Shown in pieces: positions 15,291 through 26,486 of a stretch of DNA of 64,000 nucleotides (position 1 is the stretch's first letter; each line of letters opens with the position of its first letter). The DNA is from Poriferisodalis sp965226645 (lineage in GTDB: Bacteria; Actinomycetota; Acidimicrobiia; Acidimicrobiales; Poriferisodalaceae). The position numbers and the translations under genes were made by a program. Where the stretch lies: assembly GCA_965226645.1 (NCBI GenBank), contig CBDDDL010000003.1, positions 620,001 to 684,000 of the forward strand, given 5' to 3'. The notes under the pieces are model-generated. The model saw only the letters and a program-made list of their open reading frames with translations. It did no database searches and was not told the DNA's origin.

Positions 15291-18239
15291 AGCCACCACT
15301 TTCGGGATTGTCTGGCGTCGCCGATGAGCATATTGATGTTGGTGTACTTGCGGTATTGATGCATGCGGGTCTTGAATTTCACCTCCACGTAGCCGTACTT
15401 GAACGCGAGCAAGCCTGAGCTCTGCATGCCTGACCCGGGGCATATCCAGCTGCTGGTCATGAAGAAAGCCCCATCGATGACTCCTGCGCACGGGGTGCCG
15501 TTGGCATCGATTATGCCGCAGGTGTTGAGCTGATAGTTCCATACCGATCGTCGCAGTTCGGCAAGGTTCTGGCAGGGTGTCATGCTTGCGTTGCTGTCGA
15601 ATTCCTCCCTGAATACAAGCTCATAGTTGTCTTCGTTCTGGATGAGGTTCAGGGTGTCATCGAGCAAATCCGCGGTCGAGTCGACGGTGGGTTTAGGTGG
15701 GAGCTTCTCACCGTTGAAGATGCAGTTGTATCGCTCTCGGTTCCTTTCCGGATAGTCGGAGCAGTCCACGACTGGATCCGCAGGTCGTAGGATCACATCC
15801 CGGTACACTTTGAGCTGCTCTCCCGTGGCTGCGGCAGCTATTGTCGCCCGCTGTATGGGGTAGTCGGACATGCTGGACCAAGCGCGGTAGCGATTGCCGG
15901 TACCGGCTTTGTCGATGCCGCTATACATATGCAGCCAACCGCTCGTGGATTTGGCTTTGATCTCGAGACTGTGGCACGACGGCGCGGTTAACGTCGGGAC
16001 GATATCGGGATGCCAGCAAAATTGCTGTGACGACTTGTCGGGAAGGTGTTCGACGGAGAATTCGAGTTCGCTATTGTCGATATTGCTCGAGTCGATGCGG
16101 ATAGCGTCGAAATAATAGGTGGCCTGGGGCGGCGACCTTTCGAGGTCATATGGCAAGTTCACTATTGCCGGGTTGTAGTCCACATCGTTTTGGCCGTAGA
16201 TGAATGCGAATGGCGAGAGCTCCAGCTCGGTTTGGGTGTGCTCGATGGTTGCGGCTGCTTCGGTGGCGAATGTCGCGGATTGAGTGGCGGCTGTCGGATA
16301 TGCGGGGTCCAGCGAGCCTTGAATGCTGTATTGCGTGGACGGGCTGAGTCCGAACAGGATGATCTGTGCGGTTCCTTCGGTGACGGCGGCAGAGATGCTG
16401 ATCCAGTCGCGTGCGCCGGTAGCGCCGGCGAGGCGATAGCGGACGTGTGCGTTGATCGGGTCAAGGCCTTGGCTGGTGACGGTGATGTCGAGGGTCGCGC
16501 TGGTCGCGGTCGTCGTTGCTGCGCTGAGAGTGCTCAGGGCGGGCAGCGGGGTTTCGTTGCGGGCTTTGGCGTCTCGGGCGTCAACTTTGGGCTGGCGGGA
16601 GGTCTCGCGTGTCGTGGCGGAGCCGTCGAGGGACGTCTCGCGTGTCGTGGTGGAGCTGTCGAGGGTGGGCTGGAGGACGGGTGTGGGGGGTTGGGGCTGG
16701 GGCGGCAGGTGGGGAGTGTCGCGTGTGATGGCGGTGAGGTTGACGCTGGTGGAGGGAAAAGGGCCTTGGGGCTGAGTGGCCGGGTCCCGCGCCGGGTGGA
16801 TGCGGTGAGGACGTGGAGAGTTCGGTTCGGTCTTGAGGTGCCCGACGTACGGTGACGGTCATCTGGGGGGGTCCTCGGCGGTGACGCGTACTTGCAGGGT
16901 GTTGTCGCCGGGAACGAGCGCGACTTGGTGTCCGTCCTCGCCGGCGTCGGCGTCTGGGGGATCGAGTATTGCTGCGGTGGCGCGGGGATCGGCGGCTGCG
17001 GCGCGCACGGTGGTGAGATCGAGGGTGAATGCTGCGGCGGCTTGGTAGTTGAGGGTGCCGGGGGCGAGAGGACGCTCGAGAGCGAGACCGGTGAGCGCGA
17101 GCGCCCGCAGCGTTGTGTCGGTTGCGGGCGGGGTGTTGTTGGCGGTGGGGTGCTGGGTGAGTGCTGCGGCGTTGTTGGCTGAGGTGTCGCGCAGCGGGCC
17201 TTGCGCTGGCGCGGAGTAGCTGACGGTGGCGGTGTCGGCGGCGCGGACGGATTCGTGCAGCGTGAGCGTGACGGTGTCGGCGGCGACGGCGACATGTGTG
17301 ACAGCGGGTGCTCGCGTTGTGCGGGTGCGTGCGTCGGTGACGGCGACGGTGAACGCTCGCCGCGACGGGATCGAGCCGGCGTCGAGCGTCTCGTTGTAGG
17401 TGAGGGTGATCTGGTCGCCGTCAGCGGCAGCCGTTGTGAGCCTCGGCGGCGCGGTCTCGTGATGGCGGGTGACTGCCACGGTGTAGTCGTGGGTGATGGC
17501 GGCGTGTTCAGCGGTGACGGTGACCGTGATGGTGTTTGGGCCCCCGATGAGATCGACTTGATGTCCTGGCGTCGGGCTGGCGTCGTCTGGCGTGATCGAC
17601 ACGACCGCGCGCTGGTCGACGGGAGTCGCGGTGACGGTGGTGCTTGCGACAAGGCCCGCAACGTCGGCTGTGTAGTCGAACGAGGCCGGCGAGAATGCCG
17701 TGTGGGTGTCGACATCGCTCAAGACGAGACTGTCGAGGGACGCTTCGGCGGCGGGTTCGGTCGTGTTCGCTGCTCGGTGCCCGCTCAGGCGTGCTGCTTG
17801 GTTGCCGGCGAGGTCTGCGATCGGCCCGGATGCGGGAACCTGATAGGTGACGGTGACGGTGTCGCGGTGGCGGCCGGCACGGGCCAACGAGAGATGCACC
17901 GAGTCGCCTTCGATCGAGACGGCGGTCACCGGCACCGGCTGGGCCGCAGAGGTCACGGCGTCAGCGATTCGCACCGAGAACGCCGCAGCGGCGGGCTCTG
18001 AGTCGCCGTCGAGCGGCTCGTCGTAGCTCAGCACCAGCACGCCGCCGTCGATCTGGGCCGAGATCAAGGTCGGCGCGACCGTCTCGGGGAGGCGCGTCAC
18101 GGTGACGACGTAGACGGTCGTGGTCGTCTGGTCCTCCGCGGTGACGGTCACCGTGACGGTGTTCGCTCCCACCGACAACGCCACCACATGGCCGTCGGCG
18201 TCCGCGTCGAAAGCCCCCGCCGTCGCGTAGTCGTCGGTC

Positions 18240-20045
18240 GTCGTCGCTGTCACCGTCACCTCAGACACCGTGTTGGGCACCGTCGCCGCGTACGCCGCCA
18301 CGTCAGCAGCGAACGCAGGCACCAGCACCGTCCCCGACAACGACAACCCTTCCAACGTCGAGTTCGCGGACCGCGGCGTGGACACGCGCAGCGGCGGGTC
18401 GGTCCAGCCGCTGTCGCCGTCAAAGTTGGCGGCGCGTACCGCGATCTCGTACTCGGTGTTGACTTCGAGGCTCCCGACAGTGGCACGGGCGACGACGAGG
18501 CCCTGCGGGCCGTCAAGCCACTCAGTGCTGCCTGTCGCGCGGTAGCGGACGTCATAGCTCGACACCGGCGGACCGCCGCCCACCGCGGGCGGCGTCCAAG
18601 TGACCGTGATCGAATCCCTCGCAGCGGCGCCGGGCTGCGGGTCAGGCACCTCGGGCACCTCGGCTGCGTTGGTCAGCGTGACCGTCGCCTGCACGGTGGC
18701 CGACATCGGCGGGCTGCCGTCATCGGCCGCGACCACGGAGAAGTGGTACTCCGATTTCGTCTCGAAGTCATAGTCGTGACCAGGCACAGTGCTGATCTGC
18801 CCACTGGACGCGTCGATCGCGAACGCCGAGCCGTCCGCGCCGTGCAGCGAATAGGACAGCTCCTGGCCTTGGTCGGCATCGGCGGCTGTCACCGGATCGC
18901 CCAGCGTCGCGCCGCCCGGCGAATTCTCCGCCAGAGACCGCGACACCTGCTCCGCGGCGAACGTCGGCGCCGTGTTGGCTGCACGCGTCACGGTGACGAC
19001 GTAGGGGGTCGTGGTCGTCTGGTCCTCCGCGGTGACGGTCACCGTGACGGTGTTGGTTCCCACCGACAACGGCACCACATGGCCGTCGGCGTCCGCGTCG
19101 AAAGCCCCAGGCACCGTGGCCGCCGTCGCGTAGCCGTCGGCCGTCGTCGCTGTCACCGTCACCTCAGACACCGTGTTGGGCACCGTCGCCGCGTACGCCG
19201 CCACGTCAGCAGCGAACGCAGGCACCAGCACCGTCCCCGACAACGACAACCCTTCCAACGTCGAGTTCGCGGACCGCGGCGTGGACACGCGCAGCGGCGG
19301 GTCGGTCCAGCCGCTGTCGCCGTCAAAGTTGGCGGCGCGTACCGCGATCTCGTACTCGGTGTTGACTTCGAGGCTCCCGACAGTGGCACGGGCGACGACG
19401 AGGCCCTGCGGGCCGTCAAGCCACTCAGTGCTGCCTGTCGCGCGGTAGCGGACGTCATAGCTCGACACCGGCGGACCGCCGCCCACCGCGGGCGGCGTCC
19501 AAGTGACCGTGATCGAATCCCTCGCAGCGGCGCCGGGCTGCGGGTCAGGCACCTCGGGCACCTCGGCTGCGTTGGTCAGCGTGACCGTCGCCTGCACGGT
19601 GGCCGACATCGGCGGGCTGCCGTCATCGGCCGCGACCACGGAGAAGTGGTACTCCGATTTCGTCTCGAAGTCATAGTCGTGACCAGGCACAGTGCTGATC
19701 TGCCCACTGGACGCGTCGATCGCGAACGCCGAGCCGTCCGCGCCGTGCAGCGAATAGGACAGCTCCTGGCCTTGGTCGGCATCGGTAGCTGCCGCCGCAT
19801 CGCCCAGCGTCGCGCCGCCCGGCGAATTCTCCGCCAGAGACCGCGACACCTGACTCCGCGGCGAACGTCGGCGCCGTGTTGGCTGCACGCGTCACGGTGA
19901 CGACGTAGGGGGTCGTGGTCGTCTGGTCCTCCGCGGTGACGGTCACCGTGACGGTGTTGGTTCCCACCGACAACGGCACCACATGGCCGTCGGCGTCCGC
20001 GTCGAAAGCCCCAGGCACCGTGGCCGCCGTCGCGTAGCCGTCGGC
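18240..20045 (-). repeat. 903-bp near-identical tandem repeat (sandwich-cadherin-FN3 block)
   Basis: Sequence from about 18240 recurs 903 bp later from about 19143; for example, the stretches starting at 18270 and 19173 match over hundreds of bases. The period is 301 codons. Differences are few: TCGGCGGCTGTCACC versus TCGGTAGCTGCCGCA near 18880/19783, and one inserted A at 19853. A partial third sandwich copy continues to about 20180. Confidence 0.85.
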
Positions 20046-22503
20046 CGCCGTCGCTGTCACCGTCACCTCAGACACCGTGTTGGGCACCGTCGCCGCGTAC
20101 GCCGCCACGTCAGCATCGAACGCAGGCACCAGCACCGCCCCCGACAACGACAGACCCCCCAACACCGCGTTCGCGGACCGCGGCGTGGAGTTCACCGCCG
20201 ACACGTCGGCGAAGCCTGCGGCCTGCCGGCCGCCCGAGGTGCGTATCGGATTCGTGCCGACGGTGTAGCCGATGGTCACCGTGTCGCTCGCGCGTACCGC
20301 AGCCGACAGCGTCAGCGTGACCGTGGCGCCCGCGACGACTACTCGTGTCACCCTGAGCGCCCTCGGCGCCGCGGTGGAGGCATTTGTCGCGCTAACCGAG
20401 AAATCTCTCTTCGCCGGCGTCGAGGCGATGTCCAGTGCCGATGCGAACGACAACGTCATCGTCGCCCCCGACACCGTCGCCGACGACAGCAGCGACACCG
20501 GCGTCGTGATGGTGGCTGCGGTGGTCGCTCCGGACGCGAACCCGGGATCCAACGAGGTCTCGACGCGGTACGCGGTATCGGGCTCCAGCCCGCCCAACTC
20601 GAACATGGCGGTGCCGTCCTCGGACCGTGCCGCCGCCGCAACCCATCTGTCGCTGCTGCCGCTGGGCCTCCACCGAAGATGAGCGTCGTATCCCCCTCCC
20701 CCCCTGGTTTCGACCGAGGCGCTGAGCGTCCTCGGCGTGAGCGCCGAAGCGGTGACGGACTCCGTTGCCGGCGCAGAGGACGATGACGCCTCGCCTATCA
20801 GCACCGGCGCACGCGGCGACAGCAGCCCTGACAGGCTGCCGTCGCCGTCGGCTGCCAAAGTCACGTAGAACTGCTCAGCCGACGGCGTGTCGGAATTCTC
20901 AGCGGCGAGCAAGCGGACCCACCGGTGCTCCTCGGCAGCGGCCGTGCCCGCGAGATCGACTCTCTCGTAGCCGTACACCACCCGAGTGCTCGTGATGCTG
21001 CCCGGGAACAGATCGCCGTGGCCGTAGCTCCACGAGTCCCCCGCATCGGCGGTCTCCGGCCAGAACCGCACGTCCTTGCTGTACGCGGCATCGTCCGCGT
21101 CGATCACCGAGTCGGGCGCTACCAGCGCATGCGTCGTGTCCAACGAGCTGTGCACCACGCCCACCACCGGCCACGCCGCGTTGTCGTTGTTGGTGTTCGA
21201 GAGCTTGCAGAACTGCTGAAGCCCCTCCCAGATCTTGTGTGGGCAGCTCAACGCGAAACCGTCGACGGTGACGACAGCCGCGGCACCGTGCGCGTGCGCG
21301 GAGCGGGTCACGTTGAGCGTGTACGTCGTTGCCGTGCCGCCGTTCGCAGGCGTCACCACCACCACCAGGGTCGTCACGCCGACCCGCAGGGCCCTCGCCA
21401 CACCTGAATCTGCGACCTCGGGCCGCTCCAGCACCACCCCGTCCACCGCCACCGAGGCCCCTGAGTCGCTCGCGACCGGCACTGCCACCAACTCGGTCAC
21501 GTCGTAGGGGACGGTCACGCTGTACGTCGTGACCTCCTCCGACAGCACCAGCGCGATGTCCCCCGCCGCATGCGACAGCCGCAGATCGCTCAATGACGAA
21601 TCATCGCTCAGTGAATCGCTCGCAGCGATCGTGACCGCTGCCTTGTTGTCGAACATGGCCGTGATGTTCTTGCTGCCCGAAGCGATCATGCCCACATAGA
21701 ACGTCTCTGCGGGTTCGTAACGCTCGTCGTCGGCAACCACGACCGCGAAGCTCCACGACTGATTCGCGGTTGCCTCGCCGGTTTTGTCGAAGCGCGAAAA
21801 ACCGATCAGCTCGTCGCCGATCCACCAATTCGTCGACACAATGCTGCTGCTCGCAAGCGGCGCACCCACAGCAACGTCGAGCGGCGAGCCCACCACCAGC
21901 GCGCGGTTCGCATCCTCGGAGCTGTGCATGAGGCCCACCGTCGGCCACTCCGCCCCGGCGGCGGCGGTGTTCTCCACGCTGCACTGGTAGCTCTGGCCTT
22001 CGGTCATCGTCGCTGGGCAGGACAGCTCAAAGTCATCGAACGTCACCGTCACCATCGGCACCGGCGGCGGTGTGGTCTCTTCGGTTCGCACCTGCCGTTG
22101 TGCGGCCGAGTCCAACCGGACAATCGCGCCTCGCGGGTCAGGATCCGGCCGCTGGGCTGCCGCAACAGCAACGCTCTCGCTTTGGACCGGCGCCAATACC
22201 CCCAACACGACAACCGACACCACCAGCGCACGCCGAAAACGCCACCTACGACGGTCCCCGCGCTCTCCGCCACCCCGAGCACGCTCTCCTAACGACACGG
22301 CGGCCACGACGTTTCTATCGGCACGACATGTCAGCAGGCGCGATCAGCGGGACACCGAACCGAGGCCACCCCAGCCCGCACAACAGGACCAGCAGACTGC
22401 GTCCCTACCCACAGGCACCAACACACCCGCCAACGACAACCCCGCCGACACCGAAACCACACGCCTGCCAACAATCATCACAACAACCTCACCCACAGAC
22501 TTA

Positions 22504-23861
22504 GCCTGAATCCACCGATTGGTGTTGGTGTGGCGTGGGTTTGCCGCGTCCGCGAAAAAGGCCTCCTGATCTGCGACGATTGTGGTGTTGGGTCACATTC
22601 GTCTCAAAAACAGGAGGGGTGTCTGCATCTTCGCGCAGTCTGGACCGGTTCGCAACGACGTTCGATCATGAGGGCCTGGTGGCCAACGCGGGCCTGATCC
22701 TGGCGGGAACGCTGATGGCCCGTCTGGGTCTTTCGGCGCTGATCGAGCGGTGGGTGCGCACCGGTTCCGCGAACCCGGGCCCCAAGATCGCTGGGTCGCC
22801 GCGATGCTCGCAGGGGCCACTCATATCGATCATGTCGGGATGCTGCGCGCCGGGCGCACCGGGCGGGTGCTGGGGATTCCGCCCGGTGGGCCGTCGACGG
22901 TGGGGAACGTTCCTGCGGACGACGTTCGGTCACGTCCGCCAGCTCGAGCGGTGCTGTGCACGCTGGCGCGCGCCTGGGCGCTGGGCGCAGGCCCCGGGAC
23001 GAGCCGCTGGTGGTCGATGTGGACTCCCGATCTGCGGGTCCAGCGGGCGGCCGCGTATCGCAGGGTGGGTGTGCCGGATCGGTTGACGCCGCACGGCGTG
23101 CGAGGCGCGATGCGAGGGTCCGCGGGTGCGGCGTGGAGCGGTTCGTCGCCGAGCGTCGCGCGTCGGCGAGCGTGCCGGGGTCCACGGTGCGCCGATGTTC
23201 TGGTCATGGCTGCGACGCGGCTCACGGCCACGCAAATGGTCGACCACCGTCGCCCGGTGCCATACCCGCTGTTCGCGCAGCGATCCTGGCGACCGAACGG
23301 CACCGCTGGATGGACCGACATCGCTTACCACCAAAGGGGCCACGCCCAGGTGACCCAATCGCGACCGGCCGCGGCGGAGCCACCGTTCTCGTCGTGAGGC
23401 ACCCGCGCATCGATGGCGACGCTCGACACTGGCGGCACCGACGCATTCATCACCAACGATGGAACCGCCGTCGCGCGGCGCGCGGTCGTCGTGGTCGGTG
23501 CTTCCGTGACCTGAAGGCACCGGTCGAGCACGTGCCGCCAGTCGGGCCGACACTGTCGTGGCTCGTGCGCCCTCGGCATCGGCCACTGGACCAACACGGC
23601 CGGGCCGCCGGCGCACGAACGAGGCGAGACGGTCGCGCCCTCGGCCGTAATGCCAACCGCTACGGCACACCGACCCTGCGATACCCCGGCTGGTACTTGG
23701 AAACACGATTCCGAGCCGGCGCACTCAGGGCTCTGCCCGGACCCTCCGGTGACCCACAGCCCGGAACCGATGTCGGTCCATGCGAACCACACCCGCACCC
23801 CAGCCGAATCGCACCGGACACGCCCCCAACGCGAACGAAGCGGCTCATGAGGGCAGACTTA
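22504..23861 (+). mobile_element. Decayed IS1380-type element, copy A
   Basis: The left end carries the inverted-repeat sequence GCCTGAATCCACCGATTGG (22504-22522), followed by the hairpin region (GCCTCCTG...CAGGAGG, ending near 22618). Fragments of an IS1380-type DDE transposase follow in shifting frames: VANAGLILAGTLMARLGLS, MLAGATHIDHVGMLRAGR, DLKAPVEHVP, LRYPGWYLETRFRAGAL. There is no intact right end of its own; the next inverted repeat at 23862 belongs to copy B. A short stretch near 23050-23100 matches the element's C-terminal region in inverted orientation. The 196 bp before it (22308-22503) holds nothing recognisable. Confidence 0.75.
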
Positions 23862-25459
23862 GCCTGAATCCACCGATTGGCCTTTGGTGAGCGTGGGGTT
23901 TGCCGCGTGGCGAAAAGGGGTCGATCTGCGACGATTGTGGTTGTTGGGGGTGTGGTTTGGTGTGTTTGGGCGTCCCGAGTCGCATCATCGCGCACCGGTG
24001 TGGTTCGGTTGTCGGCGCTGAGGGCCTGGTGTGGGGGCCAGTTCCGGGCGGGTTCGCATGGGTTGGCCCTGAGAGCGCTGAGTGTGGCTCGGAATTGTGT
24101 TTCCCAGGGGCGGCTCGCAGGGTGGGTGTCGACTGCTACGGCGGCGAGGGCACGAGTCGCGTGCCCGGGAGCGGTTCGTGGCCGGCGGCGCCGCGATGCG
24201 GGCGGAGCCCTGGCCGATGTTGTCGGCGAGTGCGGCGCAGGCGAGCCATGCGCAGTTCGCGCCGTAGTGCGCCCGAGGGGACGTGTTCGAGGCCGGTGCC
24301 TTCTTTGAGGTCGCGGATGGCGAGCTCGACGCGGCGTGCGCGCGGTGGAACCGGTCGGCGGCGGCGTCGTGACCTCGAATGCGTGGTCCACCAGTCGGGC
24401 CCACGGTTGCTGTGCGGCGCGTACGGTGAGGCGGGCCTGCTCCCTGCGCGCCACGAGGTGCTCGGCGCCCGCACGCGTGCGTTTCTGTCGCGAGGCGTGG
24501 TGCCGCGCGACAGCTCGCCGCGAACCTGGTGTTTCGGCGAGCGTGGCCGTCGCGGCTTGGACGCTGCGCGAACAGCGGGTATGAGGGCGACCGACCATTT
24601 GATGTTGTGGGCGTCGAGACGGTCGATCAGCTTCCATGACCAGAATCCCGAGTCGGCCGCACCGTGGTCGGCCCGGCGCCCCGGCGCCGCAGGTTCGGCG
24701 AGCTCGTCCGAAGCGCTCCCGCCTCGCGAGGACCCCGCGGACCCTTTGCGCATGCATCGCCGACACCTCGCCGGTGTCGGCGCGCGGCGAGCAGCGGGTG
24801 ATAGCCGCCTCTGCTGGTGTAGCCGTACGCGGCGACTTGTTTTTGTTTGCCGTGGACCTCGCATTCGTGGACCCACCGATCGACCACCAGCGGCGGACGA
24901 GTTCCCCGCGGCCACGCGTCCCAGCCGCCATGCGCGACCTCAAAGAAGCGTGCGCGAACAGTCACCCTTCAGCCACTGGCGGAACTGCGCATGGCTCGCG
25001 TGCGCCGTGCTCGCCCACAACATCGGCCACCGTGGACCGGCGCCGCTCGCGGAACGCAGCACCCGGCCCGGTGCGCTCCGGCGCGCAGCATCCCGACTGA
25101 TCGACTCGCCGCCGTGCTCGTCGACCGATCGCGGCACACCCACCCTGCGATACCCCGCCCGCTGGCCCTGGGAAACGCGGAATTCCGAGCGCACACTCAC
25201 CGCTCCTGCGAGCGCCGCCCGGACCCAAACGGGCCATCAGCGTTCCCGCCCGGATCAGACGCCGCGTTGGCCACACAAACCCTCATGCGTCGCCGTTGCG
25301 ACACCGGTCACCCCTAGCGCGAACATGCCCAGACACACCAAAGTGCCTCCTGTTTTTGAGACGATGTGGCTTTGGACCCCACAATCGTCGCAGATCAGGA
25401 GGCCTTTTTCGCGGACGCGGCAACCCCCACACACCAAAGGCCAATCGGTGGATTCAGGC
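23862..25459 (-). mobile_element. Decayed and internally rearranged IS1380-type element, copy B
   Basis: The element is bounded by GCCTGAATCCACCGATTGG at 23862-23880 and its reverse complement at 25441-25459; CTTA lies outside the left end and TTAG outside the right. Orientation is minus: the hairpin and transposase start region (GTG after CAGGAGG) are at about 25340-25420. Minus-strand fragments include SGFWSWKLIDRLDAHNIKWS and ELAIRDLKEGTGLEHVPSG. A second, plus-strand C-terminal segment (about 24925-25200; DLKEACANS, LRYPARWPWET) interrupts the N-terminal half. At 1.6 kb it is shorter than copy C (2.07 kb) and has no intact transposase. Confidence 0.75.
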
Positions 25460-25550
25460 TTAGCTGGCCGAACAGCCGACGCCCACTATAAGTGGACACA
25501 CCGATCCTAATAAGTCCACGCGGACATAACAGGCTCTTCTCATCGAAGCT

Positions 25551-25803
25551 GGGGTCCTGTAAGAAATCTTGTGTAACGGGCGTGATCCGAGGGTCCGCAG
25601 CTGCGCCGTGGGCCGGCGAGGATCACGCCTGCGACTGATCACGATGTGTCGGCGTTGACGGCGACTGAGGCCGCTGGCGAGACGGCGATGAGGGACTGGG
25701 CTGAGCTATTGATCGCCCGGGCGCGCACTGGCGGCGTGCAGCTGACCGGCACCTACTGACGGGCTTGGTCCGCCAGGTGGCTGAGCATCTCTTGGAACCA
25801 ATC
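25551..25803 (+). mobile_element. IS256-type transposase relic
   Basis: GGTCCTGTAAGAAATCTTGTG at the left resembles an IS256-family terminal repeat. A degenerate N-terminal transposase follows: TEAAGETAMRDWAELLIARA, RTGGVQLTGT, then after a frameshift GLVRQVAEHLLEP. IS256 transposases typically read ...ARxxGVQLTGxGGLLxELTKxVLE at this point. The relic abuts the hydrolase stop at 25805. Together with the 90 bp of unassigned sequence after copy B it fills the gene-free interval 25460-25804. Confidence 0.55.
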
Positions 25804-25804
25804 G

Positions 25805-26461
25805 TTAGAGGTCGGCGACGAACTCGCCGATCATCTCTGCGACGGCGCGGGCGTGGCCCATCAAGAAATGGTCGCCGCCCGCAATGGTCCGCATCTGTGT
25901 GTTCGTCCACGACGAGAAGATCTCGAAGGCCTCGGCGGGGGACCGGAACTGGTCGTGCTCGGGCACCAGGAGAAGCTTCGGGCGAGCGTCCATCGGAGCG
26001 GCCATGGCCGACTCGTCGACGATGCGGATAGGCGCTGCGATGCCCACCCAGGCTGCAAGTTTGTCGTGGTCGGCGCCGAGAGATACGTCGCCGCCGAAGG
26101 ACCATCCGGCTGAGATCACCGGCGCAACGCCGTCAGCGTCGCCTTCGGAGGCGAGCGCCGCGGCCTCGGCGAATGCGGCGGCGGTGTCGAGCTGTTCGGC
26201 GACCCCGTTGTCGTGTTCGCCGCCCGAGCTGCCAACGCCCCGGAAGTTGTAGCGGAGCGCGGCGATCCCGATGGCGGGCAACGCCCGAAAGAGGTGGTCG
26301 ATGAGCGGGTTCCACATATCGCCGCCATAGAGCGGATGCGGATGCGACAGCACGGCGACGGCCGAGACATCCCCTGCGGGCCACGAGACTTCGGCTTCCA
26401 GATCGGTGCCGTCGGAGGCGGTGAGGCCGATCTTGCGGGTGCTTGGAGTCGCCGCATTCAT
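25805..26461 (-). CDS. Alpha/beta hydrolase, dienelactone-hydrolase-like
   Basis: This 218-aa cytoplasmic hydrolase has SHPHPLYGGDMWNPLIDHL at the oxyanion region, LRYNFRGVGSSGG, and a nucleophile-elbow-like GWSFGGD (Ser). LLLVPEHDQFRSPAEAF carries a likely catalytic Asp, and GGDHFLMGHA the His. The pattern matches the small YtnM/DLH-type alpha/beta hydrolases; the substrate is unknown. ATG 26461 is preferred over upstream in-frame starts because it yields a normal N terminus and lies 8 nt after a -10-like TACCGT. It diverges from the GroES-like gene with only 25 bp between the starts. Confidence 0.75.
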   Translation of the reverse strand: MNAATPSTRKIGLTASDGTDLEAEVSWPAGDVSAVAVLSHPHPLYGGDMWNPLIDHLFRALPAIGIAALRYNFRGVGSSGGEHDNGVAEQLDTAAAFAEAAALASEGDADGVAPVISAGWSFGGDVSLGADHDKLAAWVGIAAPIRIVDESAMAAPMDARPKLLLVPEHDQFRSPAEAFEIFSSWTNTQMRTIAGGDHFLMGHARAVAEMIGEFVADL

Positions 26462-26469
26462 CGGCGTGA

Positions 26470-26479
26470 ACGGTACCGT
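26470..26479. promoter_or_regulatory. Palindromic ACGGTACCGT: bidirectional -10 for two leaderless genes
   Basis: The 10-bp palindrome contains TACCGT on both strands. On plus, TACCGT (26474-26479) is followed by 7 nt and GTG 26487. On minus, TACCGT (26475-26470) is followed by 8 nt and ATG 26461. Neither start has a Shine-Dalgarno. The two -10 elements overlap, so polymerases serving the hydrolase and the GroES-like/trp side would compete. Confidence 0.5.
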
Positions 26480-26486
26480 GCCATTG

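Larger units (their letters stand above)
14603..22307 (-). pseudogene. Giant cadherin/FN3/Ig-like surface protein with C-terminal GH16-like domain, disrupted
   Basis: Three open segments form one gene of roughly 2,570 codons. It begins at GTG 22307 with a long signal peptide. Two Calx-beta-like modules follow (EGQSYQCSVEN; HSSxD.xRALV). Then come FN3, SwmB-like Ig and cadherin-like sandwich modules, and two near-identical cadherin-FN3-sandwich blocks. More Ig-like modules precede a Thr/Pro-rich linker (about 16860-16500), and the end is a GH16-like domain with GYVEVKFKTRM, EIDVFE (codons 15161-15178) and VDYIRVFQ. An extra A at 19853 shifts the frame relative to the sister repeat (CCTGCTCC at 18947-18954). 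TGA at 16859-16861 interrupts the same frame that continues openly through 16858-16184 into the GH16 part. Predicted role if intact: wall-associated beta-glucan binding or hydrolysis. Confidence 0.75.

Noticed and set aside
18188..19900. Long plus-strand ORF (570 aa) rich in Arg/His
   Set aside because: It is the exact antisense of the cadherin/FN3 repeats; composition and repeat structure mirror the real minus-strand gene.
25487..25530. Half-palindromic ATAAGTCCAC / GTGGACAC motifs that might be a recombinase operator or crossover site
   Set aside because: Too degenerate and isolated; no integrase gene or second site, and it lies among IS debris.
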